This document shows positions 1 through 8,473 of a DNA stretch of 64,000 nt, piece after piece. Where the stretch lies: contig NZ_JALOCF010000004.1 in NCBI RefSeq assembly GCF_023227905.1, positions 62,001 to 126,000 of the forward strand, written 5' to 3'. The notes under the pieces are model-generated. The model did no database searches. It saw nothing but the letters and a program-made list of their open reading frames with translations, and had not been told where the DNA came from. This DNA is from Methylobacter sp. (lineage in GTDB: Bacteria > Pseudomonadota > Gammaproteobacteria > Methylococcales > Methylomonadaceae). The position numbers and the translations under genes are program-made. Position 1 is the stretch's first letter; the number at the start of each line of letters is the position of its first letter.

Positions 1-1380
1 CTTGAAAAAGCCAACTTGATTGAAGTCGATACCCGTATCATAGGCATAGATCAACACGAGGGCGATAATGCAGGGTTTGTTGAGACCATCCGGAAAAGTT
101 TGCAAGAGTTTTTAAATGAAACAATTGATGAACAAATATGGGCCCGGTATGCGGCGCGGTTTTCATACTTGAAAATAGATTTAACTCAGTTGGATCAATA
201 TCAGTTGTTGAATAAGGTTGTTGACGGTCAATCCAGGGTTATGGTGAATTATTTTGCCGTTGCCCCTTTCTTGTTTACCAATATTTGTCAGGGATTGGCT
301 AAATGCGGGGTTCTGAATGAAGAATCGCGCATGGTGATGGAAAAGCCGATAGGCAATGATCTCAAGTCCTCAAAGGACATTAATGATGCCGTCGCCGGGG
401 TGTTCAGCGAAAAACAGGTTTATCGCATCGATCATTATCTGGGTAAAGAAACGGTACTCAATTTATTAGCGTTGCGCTTTGCCAATTCCATTTTTACTAC
501 TAACTGGAACCATAACACTATCGACCATATCCAGATTACCGTGGCTGAAGAAGTCGGTATTGAAGGGCGCTGGGATTATTTCGACAAAACCGGCCAGTTG
601 CGCGATATGCTGCAAAATCATCTATTGCAGATCCTGACTTTTGTGGCAATGGAGCCCCCGGTCAATCTGGAAGCGCAAAGTATCCATAATGAAAAAATAA
701 AAGTTCTGTCCGCGTTGCGGCCGATCACCCGAGAAAATGTCGAACAAAAAACCGTTCGCGGGCTGTACACGGCAGGAGAACTCAAGGGCAAGCCAGTGCC
801 GGGCTATCTTGAAGAAGATGGGGCTAATACTGACAGTACTACGGAAAGCTTTGTCGCCGTGAAAGTGGCTATCGATAACTGGCGCTGGGCCGGCGTGCCG
901 TTTTATTTGCGTACCGGCAAACGCATGAAATACAAGCGCACTGAAATCGTCGTTAATTTTAAGCAATTGCCGCATAACATTTTTAAAGAAAGCTTTCAGG
1001 ATTTGCCGTCAAATAAACTGATCATCCATTTGCAGCCGAACGAAGGCGTGGAAATCCAGATACTCAACAAAATACCGGGTATCGACGAAAACATTAAGCT
1101 GCAAAAAACCAAGCTGGATTTGAGTTTTTTCGAAACTTTTAAAAACAGCAAAATTTTCGGCGGTTACGAGAAACTGGTGCTGGAAGCCATGCGCGGTAAC
1201 CCCACGCTGTTTCTCAGCCGGGAGGAAATTGAACAAGCATGGACCTGGGTTGATTCGATACAGGATGCGTGGGCGCATATCGATGCGGCGCCGCAACCCT
1301 ATGCAGCAGGCACTTGGGGGCCTGAGGCTGCGAACGAATTAATTGCCAGAGATGAACGAGCCTGGGAAGATGAAGCCTAA
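1..1380 (+). CDS. zwf: Glucose-6-phosphate 1-dehydrogenase, 5' end outside window
   Basis: Oxidises glucose-6-phosphate to 6-phosphogluconolactone with NAD(P)+, the entry to the pentose phosphate and Entner-Doudoroff routes. The frame is open from the first base, and the N-terminal nucleotide-binding GxxGxL region expected in this family of about 490 residues is missing, so the gene runs in from the left. A TTG at position 16 is only an apparent start. Counting from it, EKPIG lies near residue 109 and the active-site signature RIDHYLGKE at 137-145, with the catalytic His at 140. The C-terminal region (RTGKRM, then FGGYEKL and LFL) is intact. It sits upstream of edd and eda on the same strand, which supports an Entner-Doudoroff role. 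Confidence 0.95.
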   Translation, partial: LEKANLIEVDTRIIGIDQHEGDNAGFVETIRKSLQEFLNETIDEQIWARYAARFSYLKIDLTQLDQYQLLNKVVDGQSRVMVNYFAVAPFLFTNICQGLAKCGVLNEESRMVMEKPIGNDLKSSKDINDAVAGVFSEKQVYRIDHYLGKETVLNLLALRFANSIFTTNWNHNTIDHIQITVAEEVGIEGRWDYFDKTGQLRDMLQNHLLQILTFVAMEPPVNLEAQSIHNEKIKVLSALRPITRENVEQKTVRGLYTAGELKGKPVPGYLEEDGANTDSTTESFVAVKVAIDNWRWAGVPFYLRTGKRMKYKRTEIVVNFKQLPHNIFKESFQDLPSNKLIIHLQPNEGVEIQILNKIPGIDENIKLQKTKLDLSFFETFKNSKIFGGYEKLVLEAMRGNPTLFLSREEIEQAWTWVDSIQDAWAHIDAAPQPYAAGTWGPEAANELIARDERAWEDEA

Positions 1381-1458
1381 AAATCAATGCAAGGCTAACG
1401 TCTTGACCGGGCTCAGATTAACGTAGATATACTTATCGCTCATCAAGATTTAATGGTT

Positions 1459-1528
1459 AGGTAGGGTACGCATCGCGTACCATTTTCTAAATCAAGTCCT
1501 CAAAAGGTACGCGATGCGTACCCTACCT
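1459..1528. repeat. 23-bp perfect inverted repeat, family A copy 1
   Basis: Positions 1459-1481 and 1506-1528 are perfect reverse complements (23 bp) around a 24-nt AT-rich loop. The arm core reads GTAGGGTACGCATCGCGTACC. It lies between zwf and edd. A diverged second copy is at 62595-62672. It could act as a terminator-like hairpin, but neither arm is followed by a convincing T-run, so a dispersed palindromic repeat is the safer description. Confidence 0.85.
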
Positions 1529-1589
1529 GTCTGAGGAAGGTTTTGATAAACCGAATCCTGATGTGTAAACATTACAGCAAGGAACAACG

Positions 1590-3410
1590 ATGCATCCTGT
1601 ATTAGAAAAAGTCACTAACGAAATTATTGAGCGCAGCCGCGAGACTCGCTCAGCCTATCTGGCACGTGTTGATGCGGCGGCAAAGAAAGAGCCGCACCGC
1701 GCAGAGCTTGCTTGCGGCAATTTGGCTCACGCCTTTGCCGCTTGCGGAGCCGGCGAGAAAATCGATTTGACCGGACAGCAAAAGGCCAATATCGCGATTG
1801 TCTCCTCTTATAACGACATGCTGTCGGCACATGAGCCGTATAAAGATGCGCCTGCGCTGATCAAAGCTGCAATCAAAGAAGCGGGTGGTATTGCCCAGTT
1901 TGCAGGCGGCGTGCCGGCTATGTGCGACGGCGTTACCCAAGGTCGTCCCGGCATGGAACTGTCGCTGTTCAGCCGCGATGTGATTGCGATGGCGACGGCT
2001 GTGGGCCTAAGTCACAATATGTTCGATGGCGCGCTGTACTTGGGCGTTTGCGATAAAATTGTGCCGGGATTGCTGATCGGCGCGTTGAGTTTCGGCCACT
2101 TGCCGGCGGTATTCGTACCGGCAGGACCCATGCCCAGCGGTTTATCAAACAAGGAAAAAGTACGTATCCGCCAGCTTTACGCCGAGGGCAAAGTGGGCCG
2201 TAAGGAACTGCTGGAGTCCGAGGCCGCGTCTTATCACAGTGCGGGCACCTGCACTTTCTACGGTACCGCAAACAGCAACCAGATGATGGTTGAGATTATG
2301 GGTCTGCATCTGCCGGGCAGTTCGTTCGTCAACCCTTACACACCGCTACGCGATGAGCTGACCAAAGCTGCCGCTAAACAGGTTTTAAAGTTTACTGCAA
2401 TGGGTAACGATTTCCGTCCGATCGGCCATATGATCGATGAAAAAGCGATTATCAATGCGATTGTCGGCTTATTGACGACAGGCGGTTCGACCAATCACAC
2501 GATCCATCTGATCGCCATTGCGCGTGCGGCAGGTATCATTATCAACTGGGACGATTTCGATAAACTGTCCAGAGCGGTGCCGTTGCTGACCCGCATTTAT
2601 CCGAACGGCCAAGCCGATATCAACCACTTCCAAGCTGCCGGCGGCATGGGGGTATTGATTGCCGAACTGTTGAAGAACGGCCTGTTACATGAAGATATAC
2701 TGACGGTTGCCGATCAACGCGGTATGAACAGCTATCATCAGGAGCCGAAACTGGTTGATGGCAAGTTGGTTTGGGAACCTTGCCCTGAAGCCTCTTTGGA
2801 CCCGGAAGTCATCAGCACTGTTGCCAAGCCTTTTGCAGTCGGTGGCGGCTTGCATGTGATGCATGGCAATCTGGGACGCGGCGTGTCCAAAGTTTCTGCG
2901 GTAGCGGAAAAACACCAGGTCGTTGAAGCGCCTGCAATGGTGTTTGATGACCAGGACGATGTGGTTGCGGCTTTCAAACGCGGCGAATTGGAGAAAGACG
3001 TGATTGTGGTGCTGCGCTTTCAGGGGCCGAAATCCAATGGTATGCCCGAACTGCACAAATTGACCCCGTCTCTGGGCGTATTGCAGGATAAAGGCTTTAA
3101 GGTTGCGTTGGTTACGGATGGACGGATGTCCGGCGCTTCGGGTAAAGTGCCTTCAGCTATCCATATGTGTCCCGAGTGTGAAGAGGGCGGACCTTTGACT
3201 AAGGTGCGTACCGGCGACATCATCCATTTGAACACGCAGACCGGTGAGGTCAATGTGCTGGTGGATGCGGATGAATTCAATGCCCGCATTCCGGCAGAAA
3301 ACAGCGCCAAAGGGCATCATTTCGGCATGGGCCGCGAATTGTTCGGCGGGTTCCGTAAGGGGGCGTCTTCTGCTGAAACCGGCGCCTGCAATCTGTTTGT
3401 TGCCGATTAA
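1590..3410 (+). CDS. edd: Phosphogluconate dehydratase
   Basis: Dehydrates 6-phosphogluconate to 2-keto-3-deoxy-6-phosphogluconate, the first committed step of the Entner-Doudoroff pathway. It is a cytosolic Fe-S enzyme of the IlvD/Edd family. The 606-residue product matches family length. The cluster-binding signature CDGVTQGRPGM starts at residue 112, a second conserved Cys lies in the LGVCDKIVPG region near 154, and GGSTNHTIH follows around 295. The ATG is preceded by AAGGA at good spacing. Next downstream is eda after a 24-nt gap, so the two are very likely co-transcribed. Confidence 0.97.
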   Translation: MHPVLEKVTNEIIERSRETRSAYLARVDAAAKKEPHRAELACGNLAHAFAACGAGEKIDLTGQQKANIAIVSSYNDMLSAHEPYKDAPALIKAAIKEAGGIAQFAGGVPAMCDGVTQGRPGMELSLFSRDVIAMATAVGLSHNMFDGALYLGVCDKIVPGLLIGALSFGHLPAVFVPAGPMPSGLSNKEKVRIRQLYAEGKVGRKELLESEAASYHSAGTCTFYGTANSNQMMVEIMGLHLPGSSFVNPYTPLRDELTKAAAKQVLKFTAMGNDFRPIGHMIDEKAIINAIVGLLTTGGSTNHTIHLIAIARAAGIIINWDDFDKLSRAVPLLTRIYPNGQADINHFQAAGGMGVLIAELLKNGLLHEDILTVADQRGMNSYHQEPKLVDGKLVWEPCPEASLDPEVISTVAKPFAVGGGLHVMHGNLGRGVSKVSAVAEKHQVVEAPAMVFDDQDDVVAAFKRGELEKDVIVVLRFQGPKSNGMPELHKLTPSLGVLQDKGFKVALVTDGRMSGASGKVPSAIHMCPECEEGGPLTKVRTGDIIHLNTQTGEVNVLVDADEFNARIPAENSAKGHHFGMGRELFGGFRKGASSAETGACNLFVAD

Positions 3411-3434
3411 TAACTATAAAAATTTGGTAAAACA

Positions 3435-4088
3435 ATGACTAAAAATAACTGGAAAATCCAACCTAACACAATTTTAACTGCTTGCCCTGTGATGCCCGTC
3501 ATGGTCATCCAGAATCTGGAGGATGCTGTTCCTCTGGCCAAGGCCTTGGTTGCGGGCGGCATTACCGTGTTGGAAATAACGCTACGTACCCCTATTGCGC
3601 TTGATGCGGTAAAACTGATCAGTCAGGAAGTCAAGGATGCGATTGTCGGTGCGGGCACTATTACTACGCCCGAACAGTTAAAGGCAGCGGAAGAAGCGGG
3701 TGCTGTTTTTGCGATCAGCCCCGGATTAACACCGAAGCTGTTGGCTGCTGCCAACGAAGGAAATATAGCGTTGATTCCAGGCATATCGACGCTGTCTGAA
3801 CTCATGTTGGGCATGGAGTATGGGTTGGATCATTTCAAATTCTTTCCGGCCGAAGCGGCTGGCGGCATACCCATGCTAAAATCTATCGCAGGGCCTATTC
3901 CTAGTGTAACTTTTTGTCCGACAGGCGGGATTTCACCGGAAAATTACAATAATTATTTACAGTTAAGCAATGTTGCCTGCGTTGGCGGATCATGGCTGGC
4001 GCCTGTGGATGTGGTAAAATCAAAAAATTGGGCCAAGGTGACTGAATTGGCAAAACAAGCTATAGACAGGGCGGCTTCGGTTAAATAG
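3435..4088 (+). CDS. eda: KHG/KDPG aldolase
   Basis: Cleaves 2-keto-3-deoxy-6-phosphogluconate to pyruvate and glyceraldehyde-3-phosphate, completing the Entner-Doudoroff pathway. The 217 residues fit the class I aldolase family. The catalytic base Glu lies in LEITLRT near residue 47 and the Schiff-base Lys in HFKFFPAEA at about 135. A GAGT motif near residue 72 is the usual phosphate and substrate-binding turn. The gene follows edd closely and ends before a hairpin at 4214-4241, so edd-eda looks like a two-gene unit with zwf just upstream. Confidence 0.97.
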   Translation: MTKNNWKIQPNTILTACPVMPVMVIQNLEDAVPLAKALVAGGITVLEITLRTPIALDAVKLISQEVKDAIVGAGTITTPEQLKAAEEAGAVFAISPGLTPKLLAAANEGNIALIPGISTLSELMLGMEYGLDHFKFFPAEAAGGIPMLKSIAGPIPSVTFCPTGGISPENYNNYLQLSNVACVGGSWLAPVDVVKSKNWAKVTELAKQAIDRAASVK

Positions 4089-4213
4089 TCGCTAGCCGTT
4101 CATATACTGCAAGGACGCAGCAGCAATTGCCGAGAATAAAGATTTTCCGGAGTTTGTTATTGTGTAAACAAATTCCCTTTAAAGTACCAGTCAAGATTAA
4201 TCACATTCAATTG

Positions 4214-4246
4214 GCCGGCTAAGCTGCACAATTTAGCCGGCTTTCT
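4214..4246 (+). terminator. Probable Rho-independent terminator after eda
   Basis: GCCGGCTAA at 4214-4222 pairs perfectly with TTAGCCGGC at 4233-4241, leaving a 10-nt loop, and TTTCT follows. The hairpin ends only a few bases before an in-frame ATG at 4248 of the gltA frame. That makes 4248 an unlikely gltA start and supports the ATG at 4287. Confidence 0.7.
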
Positions 4247-4286
4247 GATGATGCTACAGACCATGTTTCAAAACCGAGAAAAACCC

Positions 4287-5588
4287 ATGACTAAATTGCG
4301 CAGTGTTACCTTAAATGAGAAAACACAGTCTTTATGTGAGTTGCCTATTTTATCTGGAACTACGGGACCTGATGTCATAGATATTCAATCTCTGTATCAA
4401 AAGACAGGCATGTTTACTTATGATCCCGGATTTACGTCCACGGCCAGTTGCAGTTCATCGATAACTTATATCGACGGTGAAAAAGGGATATTGCTTTATC
4501 GCGGTTACCCTATTGAGCAGCTCGCGGAGCATTGTACTTTTCTGGAAGTTTGCTATCTGCTGTTGAATGGCGAATTGCCCAGCGATGAAGAAATGCAGCA
4601 GTTCGAGGGCACCATAACCATGCACACGATGGTGCATGACCAACTGACCAATTTTTTTAAAGGCTTTCGTCGGGATGCCCACCCTATGGCTATTATGGTG
4701 GCTGTCGTTGGCGCATTGTCAGCGTTCTATCATGATGCGCTGGATATTAAATCCAAGAAGGATCGTGACCTGAGTGCCATCCGCCTGATTGCTAAAGTGC
4801 CGACCATCGTAGCGATGTGCCATAAATACAGCACCGGCTTGCCGTTTATGTACCCGCAAAACAAGCTAAGTTATGTTGAAAACTTTATGCGCATGATGCT
4901 CAGTACGCCTTGTGACGATTTCGAGCCCAATCCTGTCCTGGTAAAGGCGCTGGACAGAATTTTGATTCTTCATGCCGATCATGAACAAAATGCTTCGACG
5001 TCAACAGTGCGTTTGGCGGGTTCCAGTGGCGCCAACCCGTATGCTTGCATTACTGCCGGTATTGCCTGCCTTTGGGGAGCCGCTCACGGCGGCGCCAATG
5101 AAGCCGTGCTCAATATGCTTGAGGAGATTGGCGATGTCTCGAATATTACCAAATTTATAAGCAAGGCCAAGGACAAAAACGACCCGTTCAGACTGATGGG
5201 CTTCGGTCACCGGGTCTATAAAAATTATGATCCGCGCGCCAAGCTGATGCGCGAAACCTGTCATGAGGTGCTGACTGAGCTTGGTCTGCATGATGATAAA
5301 ATATTTAAGCTGGCGCTGGAACTGGAGCGTATCGCCCTTGAAGATGAATACTTTATCGAGAAAAAGCTTTACCCGAACGTCGATTATTATTCAGGCATCG
5401 TGTTGCATGCCTTAGGCATTCCAACCAATATGTTTACCGCCATGTTTGCGATGGGCCGGACTGTAGGCTGGATTTCTCATTGGGATGAAATGATAGCGGA
5501 CCCGGATCAGAAAATAGGACGGCCAAGGCAGCTTTATACCGGCACCACAAGACGCGACATACCGCCGCAGCACACCAAGCGCCCATAA
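4287..5588 (+). CDS. gltA: Citrate synthase, hexameric proteobacterial type
   Basis: Condenses acetyl-CoA with oxaloacetate to citrate, the TCA entry step. From the chosen start the protein has 433 residues, the normal size for NADH-sensitive type II enzymes. Recognisable blocks are LLYRGYPIEQLA, HADHEQNASTSTVR (catalytic His region) and MGFGHRVYKNYDPRA (second His and Arg region). The frame is open further upstream to ATGs at 4248, 4251 and 4263, but those lie right behind a terminator hairpin, while MTKLRSVTL gives a family-like N-terminus. The Shine-Dalgarno sequence before 4287 is weak, so the exact start is uncertain. Confidence 0.95.
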   Translation: MTKLRSVTLNEKTQSLCELPILSGTTGPDVIDIQSLYQKTGMFTYDPGFTSTASCSSSITYIDGEKGILLYRGYPIEQLAEHCTFLEVCYLLLNGELPSDEEMQQFEGTITMHTMVHDQLTNFFKGFRRDAHPMAIMVAVVGALSAFYHDALDIKSKKDRDLSAIRLIAKVPTIVAMCHKYSTGLPFMYPQNKLSYVENFMRMMLSTPCDDFEPNPVLVKALDRILILHADHEQNASTSTVRLAGSSGANPYACITAGIACLWGAAHGGANEAVLNMLEEIGDVSNITKFISKAKDKNDPFRLMGFGHRVYKNYDPRAKLMRETCHEVLTELGLHDDKIFKLALELERIALEDEYFIEKKLYPNVDYYSGIVLHALGIPTNMFTAMFAMGRTVGWISHWDEMIADPDQKIGRPRQLYTGTTRRDIPPQHTKRP

Positions 5589-5604
5589 CCCGCTTAAAGT
5601 CATA

Positions 5605-5657
5605 CTCGATTATGCTCAAGCCCTGGCAAACGGCCTTTGCCAGGGTGAGTAATCGAG
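5605..5657. terminator. Bidirectional terminator-like long hairpin
   Basis: A 10-bp perfect stem (5621-5630 with 5636-5645, core CCCTGGCAAA) is extended outward by further pairing of CTCGATTA (5605-5612) with TAATCGAG (5650-5657) and of CTCA with TGAG. It sits exactly between the convergent gltA and the minus-strand hydrolase gene, so it probably serves both transcripts. Confidence 0.7.
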
Positions 5658-5701
5658 CCTGATTTATCTCATCCGTTGCTTGAAAGCCTTCTGGTTGCAG
5701 G

Positions 5702-6373
5702 TTATATAAAAATTGAATTCATAAACTCTGAAATATGCTCAATTTCTTCAGTGCAAACATTGTGTTCCATTACGTAATCATGCCATTCAACATCGTAGTT
5801 CATGGCTTTTAGCTGATCAAATGCGGCCTTGCCGGATTCCACTGCTACGATAGGGTCTATGATGCCGTGAGCCATAAATATCGGTATGCGGTTATTGGCC
5901 GCTGAACGCTCGCTTTTTAATTGCGCAATGGTCGGTAAATGAGTCGACAAGGCTATAATGCCAGCCAGTTTATATGGGTGCCTTAGTCCTGCATGAAGCG
6001 CAATTACACCCCCTTGAGAAAACCCGGCCAACAAAATATTGGCCGATGGAATGCCCTTGCCGATTTCCTGCAAGATCAAGAGTTCAATCAGGCCGGCTGA
6101 TTTATAAATGCCGTCGATGTCGACTCTGTGATCCATAGACGTATCTAAAATGTCGTACCAGGAGCGCATGGATATTCCGCCACTGATGGTAACAGGCTGA
6201 ATGGGCGCATTGGGAAAGATGAAATGGATGTTTGCTTCTGCGGTTAAATGCAGTGTGGGGATGAGGCTTTCAACATCATGGCCGTCCGCACCTAAGTCAT
6301 GCAACCATATTGCCGAATATTTATGTGCTGCTTCGGGCTGTATTTCGATGGTACTAAGTTGTCCGGGATTCAT
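5702..6373 (-). CDS. Carboxylesterase/phospholipase family alpha/beta hydrolase
   Basis: A 223-residue serine hydrolase of the carboxylesterase 2 family (acyl-protein thioesterase and YpfH-like group). The N-terminal oxyanion-hole segment is IWLHDLGADGHD (about residues 22-33). The nucleophile elbow is GFSQGG, the acidic residue lies in HGIIDPIV, and the terminal block MEHNVCTEE carries the catalytic His. No signal peptide is visible, so it is probably cytosolic. The true substrate cannot be told from sequence. It stands alone, convergent with gltA and 37 bases from the next minus-strand gene. Confidence 0.88.
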   Translation of the reverse strand: MNPGQLSTIEIQPEAAHKYSAIWLHDLGADGHDVESLIPTLHLTAEANIHFIFPNAPIQPVTISGGISMRSWYDILDTSMDHRVDIDGIYKSAGLIELLILQEIGKGIPSANILLAGFSQGGVIALHAGLRHPYKLAGIIALSTHLPTIAQLKSERSAANNRIPIFMAHGIIDPIVAVESGKAAFDQLKAMNYDVEWHDYVMEHNVCTEEIEHISEFMNSIFI

Positions 6374-6410
6374 AAATCCTCCAAGAAAGATAATTTGCAG
6401 TTAGCTTATC

Positions 6411-6824
6411 TCAATGCCAGGGATTGCCGTCAAATTTTGGTAAATCCGGATTCATATAGTCCCATGACTGGGCATTTGCCACCCAGATATCTTTTTGCGG
6501 ATGAAAAATGCCCGGGTCATCGAGAGTTGCGGCGGCGACCGGTCTGATGTCGGTAAAGGCGCTGTTTCTGCCAAACAGTGAGGTCCCGCACTCAGGGCAA
6601 AAAGCGCGGTAAACCGTGTGGCCGCTTGCCGCAATGGTTGCGTATTCTTTATAGTTCCCGGTTATAGCCAAGGCGGAAGCCGGAACAAACATGCCTGCAA
6701 AATAGGGGGCTCCGATGGATTTTTGGCAGGTTCGGCAATGGCAGTTGAAGCCGCCGATGGGTTTGGCTAAGATTTCGTATCTCACTGCGCCGCAAAGACA
6801 GCCGCCGGTAATGGGAAGTTTCAT
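6411..6824 (-). CDS. GFA family zinc-binding protein
   Basis: A 137-residue member of the Gfa-like family (CENP-V/GFA fold), which includes glutathione-dependent formaldehyde-activating enzymes; most members have no assigned reaction. Zinc ligands are visible as GGCLCGAVRYE at the N-terminus, CHCRTCQKS near residue 30 and FCPECGTSLF near residue 80. The frame extends upstream to 6974, but the ATG at 6824 is chosen because AAGGAG lies 7 bases before it and MKLPITGGCLCG is the usual family start. A link to formaldehyde metabolism would fit a methylotroph but is not shown by context. Confidence 0.88.
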   Translation of the reverse strand: MKLPITGGCLCGAVRYEILAKPIGGFNCHCRTCQKSIGAPYFAGMFVPASALAITGNYKEYATIAASGHTVYRAFCPECGTSLFGRNSAFTDIRPVAAATLDDPGIFHPQKDIWVANAQSWDYMNPDLPKFDGNPWH

Positions 6825-7126
6825 GTTTTTTCTCCTTTGCCTATATGAGGGCGGATATTTGCTTCGAGGCAATTGCTTCTGCATCCATGGGTCGTCGGTA
6901 ATTGCTCCTGCATTGGCCTCTACGGATGGAGGAAAATGCTGCAAGATTGCCTGGAGCAATCGCAGCCGCCACATTTGTTTAGGTCATGCAGAAGGTGCGG
7001 TCCTACGGATGAGGGGTAGGGTCGCGTATGGAACAGCGTCGAAAGCTTCAAGAAGGTTTGTCGACAAATCTTAGTACAATGGTCAGCCATGCCTAAATTC
7101 TGCTTAACAACATCAAATCATAAACA

Positions 7127-7441
7127 ATGCTGGATGATCTTATCTTAATAGTTTTATTGCTGGGTGCATACCTGTACTGGTTTAATGCGCAACAAGTAAA
7201 GGAGATTGCGCTTAAGGCTGTCAGGGCGAATTGCCTGAGCCTTGAAGTCCAAATGCTGGATGAGTATGTTGCTTTAAATAGTGTCCGGATAAAAAGGGAT
7301 CAATCCGGAAAAATACGGATGCAACGGATATTTTTGTTTGAGTTTTCTTCAACCGGAAATGAACGTTATAACGGTGTTTGCATTATGCTGGGACAGCGAG
7401 TCGAAGCCATTCGGATGGAGCCGTACCGGTTTGAATGCTAA
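7127..7441 (+). CDS. DUF3301 family membrane-anchored protein
   Basis: A 104-residue protein with one N-terminal hydrophobic segment (about residues 3-19) followed by a basic soluble part. It matches the DUF3301 pattern: a short anchor, an R-N-C-L region and a C-terminal strand-rich block ending near MEPYRFEC. Function is unknown in the family. It stands alone on the plus strand, with no operon partner closer than 148 bases. Confidence 0.75.
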   Translation: MLDDLILIVLLLGAYLYWFNAQQVKEIALKAVRANCLSLEVQMLDEYVALNSVRIKRDQSGKIRMQRIFLFEFSSTGNERYNGVCIMLGQRVEAIRMEPYRFEC

Positions 7442-7589
7442 ATGCATGGATATTGCGTGATACCAAGGGCGGTGCTTAGTAGAGTACCAGCAGCAGGAGC
7501 GTGGCGCAGAGAGCGGTTGCCGAGGCGATGCGGGAGCAGTGTAGCGGTATGCTGAGGAATTTTGAAAAGATGGTTTTGTGGGGGATTAA

Positions 7590-7877
7590 ATGAATAAATG
7601 TTCAGTATGTGGGCATGAGCGCAATGATCGTGATATGAAATGTCCGAAATGCGACAGTTATTATTCGAAAATTGCCGAGATTATTGCCGAGCAGGAGGCT
7701 CAGGAGGAAATGCAAACGCTCCGTGGGCGGTGCAAGAGAATTCTTGGGTCGGGTGATATTAAGCAAGAATTGCTGGCAGAATTGAGGCTGATAAGGTCGA
7801 GGTTAACCAACAGAGGAATGTTCGCGCTTTTTGTAATTTTTGTTTTTGTGTTTGCGTTAGTTGTTTCTGTTTTGTAA
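7590..7877 (+). CDS. Small zinc-ribbon protein with C-terminal membrane anchor
   Basis: A 95-residue protein that starts with a rubredoxin-like or zinc-ribbon knuckle pair: CSVCGHE at residues 4-10 and CPKCDSYY at about 18-25. A charged helical middle follows, and residues about 75-95 form one strongly hydrophobic segment. This topology suggests a tail-anchored protein with a cytosolic metal-binding head. I do not recognise a named family. The reading frame and composition look coding, and the gene ends just before a large hairpin. Confidence 0.65.
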   Translation: MNKCSVCGHERNDRDMKCPKCDSYYSKIAEIIAEQEAQEEMQTLRGRCKRILGSGDIKQELLAELRLIRSRLTNRGMFALFVIFVFVFALVVSVL

Positions 7878-7880
7878 TTT

Positions 7881-7997
7881 CACCGCTCTTATCATTTGAA
7901 ACCGAAATGCCGGGTAGCAAAAAAGCAGTTACCCGGCATTTCGGATCGTTTCAAAGTTCTCGACCTTTTAAAAAGATAAAAACAGATGAGAGCGGTG
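7881..7997. repeat. Nested inverted repeat, bidirectional terminator-like element
   Basis: A 15-bp perfect stem (7902-7916 with 7930-7944, core CCGAAATGCCGGGTA) has a 13-nt loop. TTTGAAAC (7895-7902) pairs with GTTTCAAA (7948-7955) just outside it. A further outer pair, CACCGCTCT (7881-7889) with AGAGCGGTG (7989-7997), encloses the whole. It lies between the convergent zinc-ribbon gene and ferredoxin gene. Confidence 0.75.
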
Positions 7998-8025
7998 TTT
8001 TGTACGTCTTGTTGGTGGCTAAGTT

Positions 8026-8349
8026 TTACTTTTCCAGCAGATCGAGTTTGCCTGGCTTGCCATTCCAATCATCAGCATCAGGTAGAGGCGGTTTTACATC
8101 CGTAATAACAGGCCATTGTTTTGATAGTTCTGCATTTAATGCGATAAAATTTTCTTGTCCTTCCGGCACTTCATCTTCCGCAAAAATTGCGTTGGCAGGG
8201 CATTCAGGCTCGCATAACGTGCAATCTATACACTCGTCTGGATCAATAACCAGAAAGTTTGGGCCTTCACGAAAGCAATCTACAGGGCATACATCTACAC
8301 AATCAGTGAATTTGCATTTAATACAGTTTTCGGTGACTACAAAAGCCAT
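8026..8349 (-). CDS. fdxA: Seven-iron ferredoxin (FdxA / Azotobacter FdI type)
   Basis: A small electron carrier holding one [3Fe-4S] and one [4Fe-4S] cluster. The 107-residue protein begins MAFVVTENCIKCKFTDC, carries VCPVDCF, and has the second motif CIDCTLCEPECP, the same Cys layout as Azotobacter ferredoxin I. The C-terminal extension after the clusters (PLPDADDW) is also typical. The frame opens 12 bases further upstream (MVII), but the MAFVVTE start is the family start. Its redox partner cannot be told; the gene is monocistronic here. Confidence 0.95.
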   Translation of the reverse strand: MAFVVTENCIKCKFTDCVDVCPVDCFREGPNFLVIDPDECIDCTLCEPECPANAIFAEDEVPEGQENFIALNAELSKQWPVITDVKPPLPDADDWNGKPGKLDLLEK

Positions 8350-8473
8350 AATTATTACCACGAAAGTTAATTTTTAATTTAGAGCGTTATTTTAGCAGAA
8401 AGCGTTACATGATTGAATCCTGAGTTTGTTAAAGGCGTCATTTAACAGGATTGCGCCATCGTGGGTATAAAGC

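Noticed and set aside
4248..4286. Upstream ATG codons as the gltA start
   Set aside because: They lie directly behind a terminator hairpin, and the extra residues do not resemble citrate synthase N-termini.
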